A DNA stretch of 64,000 nucleotides from Methanospirillum lacunae (lineage in GTDB: Archaea; Halobacteriota; Methanomicrobia; Methanomicrobiales; Methanospirillaceae). The notes below the pieces were generated by a model. The model searched no databases. It saw only the letters and a list, made by a program, of their open reading frames with translations, and had not been told where the DNA came from. The position numbers were made by a program, and so were the translations under genes. The DNA lies in contig NZ_QGMY01000002.1 in the NCBI RefSeq assembly GCF_003173355.1, positions 558,001 to 622,000 of the forward strand, read 5' to 3'. Shown piece after piece: positions 20,525 to 31,702 of this stretch (position 1 is the stretch's first letter; every line of letters starts with the position of its first letter).

Positions 20525-21082
20525 ATGAAATTTATATTGATCGGATCCTCGACTGGTGGACCGAGAATATTGTTTGATCTGTTTGCTGATCTTCCAACAT
20601 TATCGGCGGCAATAATTCTCATTCAGCATATGCCCGTTTCTACTGCAAACAGGCTGGCTAAACGCCTTAGCCAGTTAACATCCAATACCATATACATAGC
20701 GGAAGACCAGCAGGCTATCACACCCGGGTCTGTCTTCATTGCCCCAGGCGATCAGCATCTTATCCTGGAGAATTATGAACACATACATCTCACCAGTGAA
20801 GAAAAAGTAAACTTTGTCCGCCCGTCTATCGATGTTACAATGTTACATCTAAAACGGGATCTCAGGCACCAGGTTCTTGGAATAATCTTATCCGGGATGG
20901 GTTCAGATGGAGCAGAAGGACTCGCTCATATAAAAAAAATTGGTGGAATAACTGCTGTACAGGATCCTGTTAGCTGTACAATCAAAAGTATGCCTGAAGC
21001 AGCATTAAAAACAGAACAGGTAGATCAAACACTAGCACCAGAAGAACTAAAAAAACTTATGATTGATTTTTCTAAATCATGA
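20525..21082 (+). CDS. Stand-alone CheB-type protein-glutamate methylesterase domain
   Basis: The 185-residue protein is the catalytic domain of CheB, which removes methyl groups from chemoreceptor glutamates. The nucleophile region GSSTGGP, the His in IQHMP and the Asp in [10 protein letters not shown] form the expected Ser-His-Asp triad. The usual N-terminal receiver domain is absent; the preceding gene encodes a separate receiver domain. It overlaps the 3' end of the convergent giant chemoreceptor gene by six bases. No cheR, cheA or cheW is in the window. Confidence 0.88.
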   Translation: MKFILIGSSTGGPRILFDLFADLPTLSAAIILIQHMPVSTANRLAKRLSQLTSNTIYIAEDQQAITPGSVFIAPGDQHLILENYEHIHLTSEEKVNFVRPSIDVTMLHLKRDLRHQVLGIILSGMGSDGAEGLAHIKKIGGITAVQDPVSCTIKSMPEAALKTEQVDQTLAPEELKKLMIDFSKS

Positions 21083-24000
21083 ATTCCGTAAGGTAAATAC
21101 TCCCATCTCTTTATTCATATTGGCTACTGCATCATTAATTAAATCAATTATTTCTGTTATTTGAGAGACTACTGCAAGGGCTTCTTCACTTGTAGCTGAT
21201 GAATGGGTCGCATCATCAGCGGTTTTCTTTACAAGAACGCTCATCTCGTTTGCACTGGCAGTAATCTCTTCGAATGATGCTGCCTGTTGTTCTGTTGCCC
21301 GAGCTATTGTCAGCATCTTCTGGTTTATAGTATCAACTGAAGATGTCAGTTGGGTAAATACGTTTAATGTGTCGTTCAAAGCACGGTTACCATCTTGTAC
21401 GGCTTTTCCTGCTGCTTCTATAGCGATGGCTGCATTGTCTGATTTGCGTTCCAGACCCTGAATCATATCTGCAATTGATTCGGCTGATGTTCTTGATTCC
21501 TGGGCCAGAGATTTTACTTCAGATGCGACTACTGCAAATCCCCTTCCTGCTTCTCCAGCACGTGCAGCCTCAATGGCTGCATTAAGAGCAAGAAGGTTTG
21601 TCTGGTTAGCGAGATCAGTTATTATATTGACAATCTTTCTGATCTGATTCATTTCACTTCTAATCTCTGTGATTATTGATTCAACTTCGGATGATGAACG
21701 GGTGATACTTTCCATTCCTTTATCTGCGTTTTCAGCATGTTCAGTTCCTTTCTTTGCAAGATTGTTTGCATCTTCACTTAACCGTGCAACTGAATCAGCA
21801 TTCCCGGAAATATCACTAACCATAACCGTAAGATCTGACATGGCCTGAAGAACCTGATAAATTCCGTCTTCGGATTTTGCTGCATTAGCAGAGGTCTCTT
21901 CAGCGTTTTGTGAGATCTCTTTAGCTCCTCTGCTGACATCTTCAACACCGAACTGGGCTGTTGATGCATGATGAGAGAGATTTTCCACTTCTTTAATCAG
22001 CGTGGCAACTGTTTTTGATATCTCAATTCCAATATGGTCCAGTGATTGTTTGAACAGTGAGAAATCCCCTTCTGCACGGATTGAATTATCAAAGATTTCA
22101 GCAAAGTTGCATTTAGCATAGTTATCTGAAACTCTCATAGCCTCCTTGAGTGGGTTTACTACCGCCTCGAAGGTCTGGTTCATTCCAGTTACAACACGGG
22201 CATAGTCACCCAGATGTCTCAGAGGATCAGCTCGTACCTCAAGTTCTCCTTGTACGGCTGCTTGTGAGAGGAGATTTGCATCATCAATGAGTAGGTGTAT
22301 AGCACTGATACATTGGTTGAGGTTATTTTTTATTTCGTTGAAGTCTCCCCTGTATTCATCAGTAATAATAGGTGGAAGGTCTCCTTTGCTGATTCTGTCA
22401 ATATATTCTGCTGCCAGATTTAATGGGGAGATATATGCATCAAGCATATGATTGATACCCTCAATCATCTTTCCGTTTTCTCCCGGATATTTCGCTGAAT
22501 CAGCTCTGACATCAAGTTTTCCCTCCATTGCAGCCTGGATAAGCATCTCTATGTCCTGATTTCTCATATGGACAACATCCATGAGAGCATTGAGATTATT
22601 CTTAATCTCGTTGAAATCTCCATGGTATTCTTCTGTAATCCTTGGTGGTATATCCCCTTTGCTAATTCTGTCAATATATTCAGCAGAAACGTTAATCGGT
22701 CCGATATATGCATCAAGCATATGATTGATACCCTCAATCATCTTTCCGTTTTCGCCCGGATATTTCGCTGAATCAGCTCTGACATCAAGTTTCCCATCAA
22801 TAGCAGCCTGGATGAGCATTTCAATGTCATTATTTCTCATATGGACAACGTCCATGAGAGCATTGAGATTATTCTTAATCTCGTTGAAGTCCCCGTGGTA
22901 TTCTTCAGTAATCCTGGGTGGCATATCTCCTTTGCTGATCCTGTCAATATATTCTGCAGATACGTTAATCGGTCCGATATATGCATCGAGCATATGATTG
23001 ATGCCCTCAATCATCTTTCCGTTTTCGCCTGGATATTTCGAAGAATCAGCCCTGACATCAAGTTTCCCATCAATAGCTGCATCAATGAGATTTTTAATAT
23101 CTGCGTTTCGCATGTGGATTACATCCATGAGAGCATTGAGATTATTCTTAATCTCGTTGAAGTCCCCGTGGTATTCTTCAGTAATCCTGGGTGGCATATC
23201 CCCTTTGCTGATCCTGTCAATATATTCAGCAGAAACGTTGATTGGACCGATATATGCATCAAGCATATGATTGATGCCCTCAATCATTTTTCCGTTTTCG
23301 CCCGGATATTTCGAAGAATCAGCCCTGACATCAAGTTTCCCATCAATACCAGCATCGATGAGCATTTCAATGTCATTATTTCTCATATGGACAACGTCCA
23401 TAAGAGCATTGAGATTATTCTTAATCTCATTAAAGTCCCCATGGTATTCTTCAGTAATCCTGGGTGGCATGTCTCCTTTGCTTATCCTGTCGATATATTC
23501 TGCAGATACGTTAATCGGTCCGATGTAGGCATCGAGCATGTGATTAATGCCCTCAATCATCTTCCCGTTTTCGCCCGGATATTTCGAAGAATCCGCTCTG
23601 ACATCAAGTTTACCATTAATAGCAGCTTCAATGAGGTTTTTGATGTCTGCATTTCTCATATGAACGACTTCAATGAGAGCATTGAGATTATTCTTAATTT
23701 CATTGAAGTCCCCATGATATTCTTCAGTAATCCTTGGCGGTATATCGCCCTTGCTAATTCTGTCAATATATTCTGCAGAGACATTAATCGGTCCGATGTA
23801 GGCATCAAGCATGTGATTGATGCCCTCAATCATCTTCCCGTTTTCGCCCGGATATTTCGAAGAATCAGCCCTGACATCCAGTTTCCCATCAATGGCAGCA
23901 TCTATGAGCATCTTAATGTCATTATTTCTCATGTGGACAACGTCCATGAGAGCATTAAGATTATTTTTAATCTCATTGAAGTCTCCGTGATATTCTTCAG

Positions 24001-26437
24001 TAATCCTGGGTGGCATGTCTCCTTTGCTAATCCTGTCAATATATTCAGCAGATACATTAATCGGTCCGATATAGGCATCAAGCATGTGATTAATGCCCTC
24101 AATCATCTTCCCGTTTTCGCCCGGATACTTTGAAGAATCCGCTCTGACATCCAGTTTCCCATTAATAGCAGCATCAATGAGATTTTTAATATCTGCGTTT
24201 CTCATGTGGACAACGTCCATGAGAGCATTAAGATTATTTTTAATCTCGTTGAAGTCTCCGTGGTATTCTTCAGTAATCCTGGGTGGCATGTCTCCTTTAC
24301 TTATCCTGTCAATATATTCAGCAGATACATTAATCGGTCCGATATAGGCATCGAGCATGTGATTGATACCCTCAATCATCTTCCCATTTTCGCCGGGATA
24401 TTTCGAAGAATCAGCCCTGACATCCAGTTTCCCATCAATGGCAGCATCTATAAGCATCTTAATGTCATTATTTCTCATGTGGACAACGTCCATGAGAGCA
24501 TTAAGATTATTTTTAATCTCATTGAAGTCTCCGTGATATTCTTCAGTAATCCTGGGTGGCATGTCTCCTTTGCTAATCCTGTCAATATATTCAGCAGATA
24601 CATTGATCGGTCCGATATAGGCATCAAGCATCTGATTGATACCCTCAATCATCTTCCCGTTTTCGCCGGGATATTTCGAAGAATCGGCCCTGACATCCAG
24701 TTTCCCATCAATAGCTGAATCTATGAGCATCTTGATATCAGCGTTTCTCATATGAACGACATCAATGAGAGCATTAAGATTATTTTTAATCTCATTGAAA
24801 TCGCCCCTGTAATCGTCGGAGATTTTCGGAGGAATATCTCCCTTACTGACCCGATCTATATACTCAGCTGATACATTGATAGGCCCAAGATATGCGTCCA
24901 GTATTTTATTGATCCTATTGATAAGGCCACCATGGTACCCCGTGTATTTTGAAGTATCCGCTCTGACATCAAGCCTACCTTCTTCTGCTGCTGATGAAAG
25001 AAGCGAAATATCGTCATTTCGGAGGTGGATTACATCGATTAGCGTATTGAGATTATTTTTAATCTCATTGAAGTCTCCTTTATATTCTTCTGTTATTTTA
25101 ATTGGGAGATCTCCTTTGCTGATTCTATCGATATATTCTGCAGAGACGTTGAATGGTCCAATATACGCATCAAGCATTTGATTGATGCCTTCAATCATTT
25201 TTCCGTTCTCTCCCGAATATTTCCTGGGATCTGCCCTTACATCCAGGTTTCCTGATTTTGCAGCATCTATAAGGGACTTGATATCATCATTTCTGAGCTG
25301 AATAACATCGATAAGATTATTGAGATTATTTTTAATTTCGTTGAAGTCTCCCCTGTAAGCTTCAGTAATCCGTGGTGGAAGATCCCCTTTACTAATCCTG
25401 TCAATATATTCTGCAGATACGTTAATTGGAGCAATGTAGGCATCTAGCATCTGATTGATGCCTTCAATCATTTTTCCGTTTTCGCCCGGATATTTTTTTG
25501 AATCAGCTCGAACATCCAGGCGTCCATCTATACCTGAATTAATGAGCATTTTGATGTCTTCATTTCGCATGTGAACAACATCAATGAGGGCATTGAGGTT
25601 ATTTTTGATCTCATTGAAGTCTCCCCTATATGCTTCAGTAATCCGCGGAGGGAGATTTCCCTTACTTATTCTGTCTATATATTCTGCAGATACGTTAATT
25701 GGTCCGATGTAGGCATCCAGTATCTTATTGAGCCCCTCAAGAATTTTTCCATGATATCCTGGATATTTTGTAGGATCTGCCCGTGCATCGAGTTTTCCCT
25801 CAACTGCTGCACTAATGAGCATATTTATGTCTTTACCCCGCATCACTGAGACCTCAATGACCCGGTTCAAATCTTTAAGTATTTTTCCGAGTTCACCGGA
25901 ATATTTGTCAGTAGGGATGAGATCAGGTACTTTGCCTTCTGCAAAGTCTGAAAAAGCACTAGCTGCTATCCTGACTGGGGTACTAATACTATTAATTGCT
26001 AAGTCCAGGGAATCTATCATGTTCCTGAACCCTCCCTGGTACCTGGCCGGTTCTATCCGGGCTGAAAGTTCACCAGAACTGCATGATTCTGAAAACCTAG
26101 TAAAATCGGTTTGCATGAGCGAAAGATTTTCACAAATTTTATTGAGTTTCTCAGTTACAATATTCCGGTTACCGGGGAGCCGTGGAATATCTGGATGAAA
26201 TGACCCCTCCAATATTGAACCTATTGCATCTGATATACCCTTTTCTTCCTGTACAAACAAATCAGTCAGTTGATTAACAAGATTGAGGATGCTTAACTCG
26301 TTCCCTGAAAAACGAGTTATGTCAATCCTAGCATCTGAAAGTCCCGATTTTTGAAATTCAAGTAACTTCGAAATCTCTTCATATATACGACCAGTTATCT
26401 GGCCATCAAATTCTGAAATTGTATCCTGTGGCCCCAT
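21077..26437 (-). CDS. Giant soluble methyl-accepting chemotaxis protein with poly-HAMP array
   Basis: The protein has about 1786 residues and no membrane segment. An N-terminal region with degenerate HAMP-like units (to about residue 239) is followed by 13 copies of a 91-residue unit (residues 240-1422). Each unit appears to hold two HAMP-like modules, one with [16 protein letters not shown] and one with [14 protein letters not shown]. The C-terminus is a chemoreceptor signalling domain with the hairpin tip [20 protein letters not shown] and [14 protein letters not shown]. It should signal to a CheA kinase from the cytoplasm. The second ATG, at 26437, is better spaced from GAGGG than the first at 26440. 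The number of repeats is unusual. Confidence 0.92.
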   Translation of the reverse strand: MGPQDTISEFDGQITGRIYEEISKLLEFQKSGLSDARIDITRFSGNELSILNLVNQLTDLFVQEEKGISDAIGSILEGSFHPDIPRLPGNRNIVTEKLNKICENLSLMQTDFTRFSESCSSGELSARIEPARYQGGFRNMIDSLDLAINSISTPVRIAASAFSDFAEGKVPDLIPTDKYSGELGKILKDLNRVIEVSVMRGKDINMLISAAVEGKLDARADPTKYPGYHGKILEGLNKILDAYIGPINVSAEYIDRISKGNLPPRITEAYRGDFNEIKNNLNALIDVVHMRNEDIKMLINSGIDGRLDVRADSKKYPGENGKMIEGINQMLDAYIAPINVSAEYIDRISKGDLPPRITEAYRGDFNEIKNNLNNLIDVIQLRNDDIKSLIDAAKSGNLDVRADPRKYSGENGKMIEGINQMLDAYIGPFNVSAEYIDRISKGDLPIKITEEYKGDFNEIKNNLNTLIDVIHLRNDDISLLSSAAEEGRLDVRADTSKYTGYHGGLINRINKILDAYLGPINVSAEYIDRVSKGDIPPKISDDYRGDFNEIKNNLNALIDVVHMRNADIKMLIDSAIDGKLDVRADSSKYPGENGKMIEGINQMLDAYIGPINVSAEYIDRISKGDMPPRITEEYHGDFNEIKNNLNALMDVVHMRNNDIKMLIDAAIDGKLDVRADSSKYPGENGKMIEGINHMLDAYIGPINVSAEYIDRISKGDMPPRITEEYHGDFNEIKNNLNALMDVVHMRNADIKNLIDAAINGKLDVRADSSKYPGENGKMIEGINHMLDAYIGPINVSAEYIDRISKGDMPPRITEEYHGDFNEIKNNLNALMDVVHMRNNDIKMLIDAAIDGKLDVRADSSKYPGENGKMIEGINHMLDAYIGPINVSAEYIDRISKGDIPPRITEEYHGDFNEIKNNLNALIEVVHMRNADIKNLIEAAINGKLDVRADSSKYPGENGKMIEGINHMLDAYIGPINVSAEYIDRISKGDMPPRITEEYHGDFNEIKNNLNALMDVVHMRNNDIEMLIDAGIDGKLDVRADSSKYPGENGKMIEGINHMLDAYIGPINVSAEYIDRISKGDMPPRITEEYHGDFNEIKNNLNALMDVIHMRNADIKNLIDAAIDGKLDVRADSSKYPGENGKMIEGINHMLDAYIGPINVSAEYIDRISKGDMPPRITEEYHGDFNEIKNNLNALMDVVHMRNNDIEMLIQAAIDGKLDVRADSAKYPGENGKMIEGINHMLDAYIGPINVSAEYIDRISKGDIPPRITEEYHGDFNEIKNNLNALMDVVHMRNQDIEMLIQAAMEGKLDVRADSAKYPGENGKMIEGINHMLDAYISPLNLAAEYIDRISKGDLPPIITDEYRGDFNEIKNNLNQCISAIHLLIDDANLLSQAAVQGELEVRADPLRHLGDYARVVTGMNQTFEAVVNPLKEAMRVSDNYAKCNFAEIFDNSIRAEGDFSLFKQSLDHIGIEISKTVATLIKEVENLSHHASTAQFGVEDVSRGAKEISQNAEETSANAAKSEDGIYQVLQAMSDLTVMVSDISGNADSVARLSEDANNLAKKGTEHAENADKGMESITRSSSEVESIITEIRSEMNQIRKIVNIITDLANQTNLLALNAAIEAARAGEAGRGFAVVASEVKSLAQESRTSAESIADMIQGLERKSDNAAIAIEAAGKAVQDGNRALNDTLNVFTQLTSSVDTINQKMLTIARATEQQAASFEEITASANEMSVLVKKTADDATHSSATSEEALAVVSQITEIIDLINDAVANMNKEMGVFTLRNS
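22175..25723 (-). repeat. 13 tandem 273-bp repeats encoding 91-residue double-HAMP units
   Basis: The repeats lie head to tail inside the giant chemoreceptor gene, with a period of exactly 273 bases. The middle units (roughly 22450-24640) are nearly identical to each other in DNA and protein, while the first four and the last unit have diverged more. That pattern suggests recent expansion of the middle by unequal recombination. Copy number may vary between strains and may be misassembled in short-read genomes. Confidence 0.95.
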
Positions 26438-26615
26438 CATTTCCCTCTGATACAGACAGCACGTTTACAAATCCAACGTGAGTGTGTCAGCATTATGTTA
26501 TCTCATATATTTATAATGAAGTGATGTTAATCTCCGTAAATTTCCTTTGAAATGTAATATTTTTGAGATTCATATAATAAAGTATAAGTATGGTAGAAAG
26601 AAGTGAGTTTCCATA

Positions 26616-26628
26616 ATTTATTTATATT
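26616..26628 (+). promoter_or_regulatory. Candidate TATA box for the nif leader
   Basis: An AT-rich ATTTATTTATATT lies in the 200-base gap upstream of the nif operon. An archaeal TATA box there would start transcription near 26645-26655, ahead of the structured leader. No clear GGAA-N6-TTCC NrpR operator was found by eye. An ATTTC-N4-GAAAT inverted repeat at 26540-26553 is another possible site. Confidence 0.35.
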
Positions 26629-26650
26629 AAAGATACCAACATATGATCAA

Positions 26651-26964
26651 CTACCTTGGAGGTAGATCGATGAAGTATGGAATGAAGAACGAGGGACGAG
26701 GTGGATCGATCAGATCACAGATGCCTGCTTATTCCGGGGTCCGGTCTGGCAGAGTTTCTGGTCAGAATCGTGTCACCCATTACAGGTATACTTCCTGCCT
26801 ACTTCCGGGCGGAAAGACCACGGCAACTGTCCGTGCATTCAGGTAATTCTGAACAACCGGATATAATCACGCCTGATCGGAAATCTGAAGGTTTTGATCA
26901 GAGCCAGCGGTCCTGAACCGGGAGTTGGGTGAAGGAGGAGGGGGCAACAGATATTGGCAACCCC
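26651..26964 (+). other. Nif operon leader rich in inverted repeats
   Basis: The region before nifH contains a dense series of short inverted repeats: CTACC/GGTAG (26651-26665, covering the ribosome binding site of a small reading frame), CACGG/CCGTG (26819-26835), TTCAG/CTGAA (26838-26853), CTGATC/GATCAG (26873-26901), CGGT/ACCG (26908-26920) and GGGG/CCCC (26941-26964). These could fold into a chain of hairpins in the nif mRNA leader, acting in regulation or RNA stability. The class is not one I recognise, and folding was not computed. Confidence 0.4.
26670..26846 (+). CDS. Possible small basic protein or leader peptide upstream of nifH
   Basis: A 58-codon frame begins at an ATG placed seven bases after a strong GGAGGT site. 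The product is basic and rich in Gly, Arg and Ser, with no recognisable domain. The ribosome binding site is inside the CTACC/GGTAG hairpin, so translation could be controlled. The same DNA also shows several inverted repeats, and this may be non-coding leader RNA instead. An in-frame ATG at 26643 is also possible. Confidence 0.3.
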   Translation: MKYGMKNEGRGGSIRSQMPAYSGVRSGRVSGQNRVTHYRYTSCLLPGGKTTATVRAFR

Positions 26965-26981
26965 TCTGTCGTATTGAATAG

Positions 26982-27848
<867 letters not shown>

Positions 27849-27868
27849 GGTGGCAGGAGGAAGGAAAC

Positions 27869-28195
27869 ATGTTACTCATCAGAGCTATCGTCAGACCTGA
27901 AAAGAAAGACGAAGTACTAGCAGCCCTTTCCAAAGCAGGGTTTCCGGCAGCAACCGTCGTTGATGTAGTCGGTCGTGGAAAGCAGAAGGGTATCAAGATG
28001 GGTGGAATGCTCTATGATGAGATTCCAAAAATCCTCATCATGGTAGCCATTCATGACGAAGAGCGTGAGAATATCATCGATGTTGTCCTTAAGACCGCAC
28101 GAACCGGTGAGGACGGAACATTTGGTGATGGTAAGATCTTCATCACTCCGCTCGAAGAGGTTTATACAATCTCCCGGGGCGGACGAGGCCTCTAA
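27869..28195 (+). CDS. nifI1: PII-family nitrogenase regulator NifI1
   Basis: A 108-residue PII-like protein (MLLIRAIVRPEKKDEVL) with the C-terminal signature DGKIFITPLEEVYTI. In methanogens NifI1 and NifI2 bind 2-oxoglutarate and ATP and switch off nitrogenase when ammonium appears. The position between nifH and nifD is diagnostic for this pair. The gene starts 20 bases after nifH behind a GGAGGAAGG ribosome binding site. Confidence 0.95.
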   Translation: MLLIRAIVRPEKKDEVLAALSKAGFPAATVVDVVGRGKQKGIKMGGMLYDEIPKILIMVAIHDEERENIIDVVLKTARTGEDGTFGDGKIFITPLEEVYTISRGGRGL

Positions 28196-28212
28196 TTCGG
28201 GAGGCATTGTCC

Positions 28213-28632
28213 ATGAAGGAGATTATGGCAGTCGTCAGGATGAATAAGACGAATGCTACCAAAAAAGCACTGATCGAAGCCGGAGTGGCAGGATTTACTG
28301 CCATAAAGGTTCTTGGCAGGGGAAAACCTGTCGAAGATGAGGCTGTGATACAGGAGCGGAAAAATAAGCTTCTGGAGATGGCAGTACACGAGAGCATAGA
28401 TGCTGAAGAAGCAGAACGGCAGGTAGTCAGTTTCCTTGACGGGTCACGACTATTTCCCCGCAGGCTTTTTACCATCCTTGCTCATGACGACGATGTACCA
28501 CGGATCATTGAAGCCATCACCAAAGCCAATAAGACTGAGAATAACGTCGGAGACGGAACAATCTTCGTCATGCCGATAGCCGATGCTGTAAGGGTCCGGA
28601 CTGGAGAAGCCGGGGAAGCAGCAATCTGGTAA
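28213..28632 (+). CDS. nifI2: PII-family nitrogenase regulator NifI2
   Basis: This 139-residue PII-like protein has a longer T-loop region than NifI1, as is usual for NifI2, and ends with the conserved GDGTIFVMPIADAVRVRTGE. It partners NifI1 to bind and inhibit NifDK. The ATG at 28213 is eight bases after GGGAGG and is preferred to the TTG at 28207. It lies between nifI1 and nifD in one transcription unit. Confidence 0.94.
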   Translation: MKEIMAVVRMNKTNATKKALIEAGVAGFTAIKVLGRGKPVEDEAVIQERKNKLLEMAVHESIDAEEAERQVVSFLDGSRLFPRRLFTILAHDDDVPRIIEAITKANKTENNVGDGTIFVMPIADAVRVRTGEAGEAAIW

Positions 28633-28649
28633 TACAGGATTTGATTGAA

Positions 28650-30254
28650 ATGTCAATGAGCGAAGAAATGATGGGGGATATGCTGGAGAAATATCCGGAA
28701 AAGGTTCTCAAAAACCGGAAAAAGCATATCACTATCGTAGATACAAATCAGGCCTGTCAGCAGATAGAGGCGAATACCCGGACTATTCCGGGTATTATTA
28801 CCCAGCGTGGCTGTGCATATGCAGGATGTAAAGGTGTGGTCGTCGGCCCTATCAAGGATATGGTCCACATCGTTCACGGTCCGATTGGATGTGCATTCTA
28901 TGCCTGGGGTACCAGGAGAAACAAGGCACGAGCCGATGACAACACTCCACCGGAAAAGATGTTCTCAACCCTGTGTGTCTCAACTGACATGCAGGAGAGT
29001 GACATCGTCTTTGGTGGTGAAAAGAAGCTTGCCAAGATGATTGACGAGGTTGTGGAGATGTTCCATCCCCGTGCAGTCTCAATCTGTGCAACCTGCCCGG
29101 TTGGACTTATTGGAGATGATCTTGGAGCAGTTGCAAAAGCAGCCCAGGAACGACATGGCATTCAGGTACTCTCCTTTAATTGTGAAGGATACAAGGGTGT
29201 CAGCCAGTCTGCAGGTCACCACATCGCCAACAACAACCTGATGGAGAATGTCATTGGAACCGGTCCTGAACGGGACCCTAATGACAAGTATGTCATCAAC
29301 ATCCTTGGTGAATACAACATCGGTGGTGATGGCTGGGAGATGGAACGGATACTGGGAGATATCGGATACAAGGTAAACTGTGTCCTTACGGGAGACACAA
29401 GTTACCTTGAGATCAAGAATCTTCACCAGGCACATCTGAACCTTGTCCAGTGTCACCGGTCGATCAACTACATCGCTGAGATGATGGAGACCAAGTATGG
29501 AACTCCATGGCTCAAGGTGAACTTCATCGGCGTCGAAGCGACCAAGAAGAGCCTTCGTGAAATGGCACTCTGCTTTGGTGATGAGGAACTCATCAGGAAA
29601 ACAGAAGAAGTCATTGCACGCGAAGAAGCGAGAATCATGCCGGTCATCGAGCACTACCGCAAGATCTGCCAGGGCAAGACTGCCTTTGCATTTGTTGGTG
29701 GTTCACGAAGTCACCACTACATGCACCTCCTCCGGGACCTGGGCATGGAAGTGGTAGTAGCCGGATATGAGTTCGCACACCGTGATGATTACGAAGGTCG
29801 TCAGGTAATTCCGACACTCAAGATTGATGCAGATTCAAAAAATATTCCCGAACTGCACCTGAGCCCGGACCCTGAGAAGTTCAAGGATGCACATGTTCAT
29901 CTGAACATGTCAAAAGAGAAGTTCGATGAGCTGAACAAGAAAGTTCCGCTCAACTACTATGAAGGTATGCAGCCTGACATGAAAGATGGCGAGATAATGA
30001 TTGATGACTGCAATCACCACGAACTCGAAAAGATGGTTCGTGCATTAAAGCCAGATCTCGTATTCGCCGGTGTCAGAGACAAATATTACGTGCAGAAACT
30101 CGGAGTGCCTGCAAAACAGATGCACTCATACGACTACAGCGGACCATATGCCGGATACAACGGAGCATTAAACTTTGCCCGTGATGTTGCCAACGCAATC
30201 ACAACTCCGGCATGGAAACTGGTCACTGCCCCCTGGGAGAAACAGACCCAATAA
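28650..30254 (+). CDS. nifD: Nitrogenase molybdenum-iron protein alpha chain
   Basis: NifD holds the iron-molybdenum cofactor and half of the P-cluster. P-cluster cysteines lie in RGCAYAGCKG, GPIGCAFYAW and ATCPVGLIGDD. The cofactor Cys lies in NLVQCHRSINY and the homocitrate/cofactor His region is MHSYDYSGPYAGYNGA. At about 534 residues it is somewhat longer than many bacterial NifD. The start is uncertain between the TTG at 28641, the ATG at 28650 and the ATG at 28656. The cluster type is Mo-nitrogenase because NifE and NifN follow and no vnfG/anfG-like delta subunit is present. Confidence 0.96.
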   Translation: MSMSEEMMGDMLEKYPEKVLKNRKKHITIVDTNQACQQIEANTRTIPGIITQRGCAYAGCKGVVVGPIKDMVHIVHGPIGCAFYAWGTRRNKARADDNTPPEKMFSTLCVSTDMQESDIVFGGEKKLAKMIDEVVEMFHPRAVSICATCPVGLIGDDLGAVAKAAQERHGIQVLSFNCEGYKGVSQSAGHHIANNNLMENVIGTGPERDPNDKYVINILGEYNIGGDGWEMERILGDIGYKVNCVLTGDTSYLEIKNLHQAHLNLVQCHRSINYIAEMMETKYGTPWLKVNFIGVEATKKSLREMALCFGDEELIRKTEEVIAREEARIMPVIEHYRKICQGKTAFAFVGGSRSHHYMHLLRDLGMEVVVAGYEFAHRDDYEGRQVIPTLKIDADSKNIPELHLSPDPEKFKDAHVHLNMSKEKFDELNKKVPLNYYEGMQPDMKDGEIMIDDCNHHELEKMVRALKPDLVFAGVRDKYYVQKLGVPAKQMHSYDYSGPYAGYNGALNFARDVANAITTPAWKLVTAPWEKQTQ

Positions 30255-30268
30255 CAGGAGTGATAAGA

Positions 30269-31639
30269 ATGCTCGAATGTATGCCAGAAGGCGAGGTAGT
30301 TCACACGGCCGGAAAGATTAATCCGGTCAAAACCTGCCAGCCTATCGGTGCAATGTATGCGGCACTCGGAATCCACCGGTGCCTTCCCCACAGCCACGGA
30401 TCACAAGGCTGTTGTGCGTATCACCGTATGCATCTGACCCGTCACTTCCGTGACCCGGTCCTTGCATCGACCAGCTCGTTCACCGAAGGAGCATCGGTGT
30501 TCGGTGGTGCAGCAAACCTGAAGACCGCAATCAAGAATGTGTTTGAGATCTACAAGCCAGATATCATCGCTGTCCACACCACCTGCCTCAGTGAGACCAT
30601 CGGTGATGACCTGCCAACGATCATCAAACAGTCAGAGGTTCCGGAAGGAAAGGTTGTCATCCATGCAAACACCCCGTCATACCAGGGTTCCCACATCACC
30701 GGGTTCTCAAACATGGTCAAAGCCATGGTCACGTACCTGGCTGCACGGGATGAGGAGACAATCCGAAAGAAACGTGTCAATATCATACCGGGATTTGTAA
30801 ACCCCTCTGATATGAGGGAGATCAAACGGATCACCTCAAGTCTTGGTGTTGATATGATCATGTTCCCTGACACCACAAATGTGCTTGACTCTCCGCTCAC
30901 TGCAAAATATGATATGTACCCGGAGGGTGGGACAACTGTGGAAGAGATCAGGGACACCGGGAATTCCCGTCTGACCCTGGCACTTGGAGCCTGGTCATCA
31001 AACGCTGCCGGTGCAGCCCTCATGGAGAAATGCGGAGTACCCTGCGTTCCTCTGAAGGTTCCAATCGGTCTCAAGGCGACTGATGATCTGATCATGACCC
31101 TGAAAGAGAAGTTCGATGCAGTAGTTCCTGATGACCTGACTCTTGAACGTGGTCAGGTCGTTGATACCCTCATCGATACACACTTCCACTACCAGGGAAA
31201 GAAGGTCGCCATCTACGGGGATCCCGATATCGTGGTTCCACTGGTTGAATTCGTGCTGACGATGGGAATGATTCCCAAGTATGTCATAACAGGCACTCCC
31301 GGAAAGGCATTCGAAGAACAAGTCGGAGCCATGATCGAGGAAGCCGGAATAGAAGACTACATCGTCAAGGCTGAAGGGGATCTTTTCGACCTCCACCAGT
31401 GGATCAAGGAAGAGTCAGTCGACCTTCTGATCGGAAATACGTACGGGAAGTATATCGCAAGAACTGAGGATATTCCACTTGTCAGAGTCGGATTCCCCAT
31501 TCTTGACCGGGCCGTTCACCCCCTCATGCCCATAACCGGGTACAAAGGATGCCTCCGGCTCATAGAAATGATAAGCAACGCCCTCCTGGAACGCCGGGAC
31601 CGCGATTGCCTGGACGAAGATTACGAACTGGTACTCTAA
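30269..31639 (+). CDS. nifK: Nitrogenase molybdenum-iron protein beta chain
   Basis: NifK provides the other half of the P-cluster. Its cysteine ligands are in KTCQPIGAMYA, GSQGCCAYHRMHL and TTCLSETIGDD. The later DRAVHPLMPITGYKG segment is typical. The start is the ATG at 30269 after CAGGAGTGA, giving 456 residues. An upstream ATG in the same frame lies inside nifD and is rejected. This is the short beta chain lacking the N-terminal extension of bacterial NifK. Confidence 0.96.
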   Translation: MLECMPEGEVVHTAGKINPVKTCQPIGAMYAALGIHRCLPHSHGSQGCCAYHRMHLTRHFRDPVLASTSSFTEGASVFGGAANLKTAIKNVFEIYKPDIIAVHTTCLSETIGDDLPTIIKQSEVPEGKVVIHANTPSYQGSHITGFSNMVKAMVTYLAARDEETIRKKRVNIIPGFVNPSDMREIKRITSSLGVDMIMFPDTTNVLDSPLTAKYDMYPEGGTTVEEIRDTGNSRLTLALGAWSSNAAGAALMEKCGVPCVPLKVPIGLKATDDLIMTLKEKFDAVVPDDLTLERGQVVDTLIDTHFHYQGKKVAIYGDPDIVVPLVEFVLTMGMIPKYVITGTPGKAFEEQVGAMIEEAGIEDYIVKAEGDLFDLHQWIKEESVDLLIGNTYGKYIARTEDIPLVRVGFPILDRAVHPLMPITGYKGCLRLIEMISNALLERRDRDCLDEDYELVL

Positions 31640-31667
31640 GGTTCCAAGATAGCATCATTGGATCCTT
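31638..31667 (+). promoter_or_regulatory. Hairpin between nifK and nifE
   Basis: An inverted repeat with arms AAGGTTCCAA and TTGGATCCTT and a 10-base loop begins at the last bases of nifK. It has nine pairs and one T-T mismatch, followed by a T/A-rich stretch. It could be a partial terminator or an RNA processing or stability site that lets nifHDK be made in excess of nifEN. A possible TATA-like stretch (about 31667-31682) lies just after it, so a second promoter is also possible. Confidence 0.6.
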
Positions 31668-31702
31668 AAAATACCTTATATCAAAATAAACCGGTGAATG
31701 TC

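Noticed and set aside
22841-24133. Long open frame on the plus strand opposite the chemoreceptor repeats
   Set aside because: It is the antisense shadow of the repetitive gene; its 'protein' repeats with the same 91-codon period and resembles nothing.
26540-26553. ATTTC-N4-GAAAT repeat as an NrpR operator
   Set aside because: Its arms and spacing do not match the GGAA-N6-TTCC type; kept only as a possible unknown site.
28641-31639. Vanadium or iron-only nitrogenase instead of the molybdenum type
   Set aside because: No delta subunit gene lies between the alpha and beta genes, and nifE and nifN follow directly; the AnfO-like gene alone is not enough.
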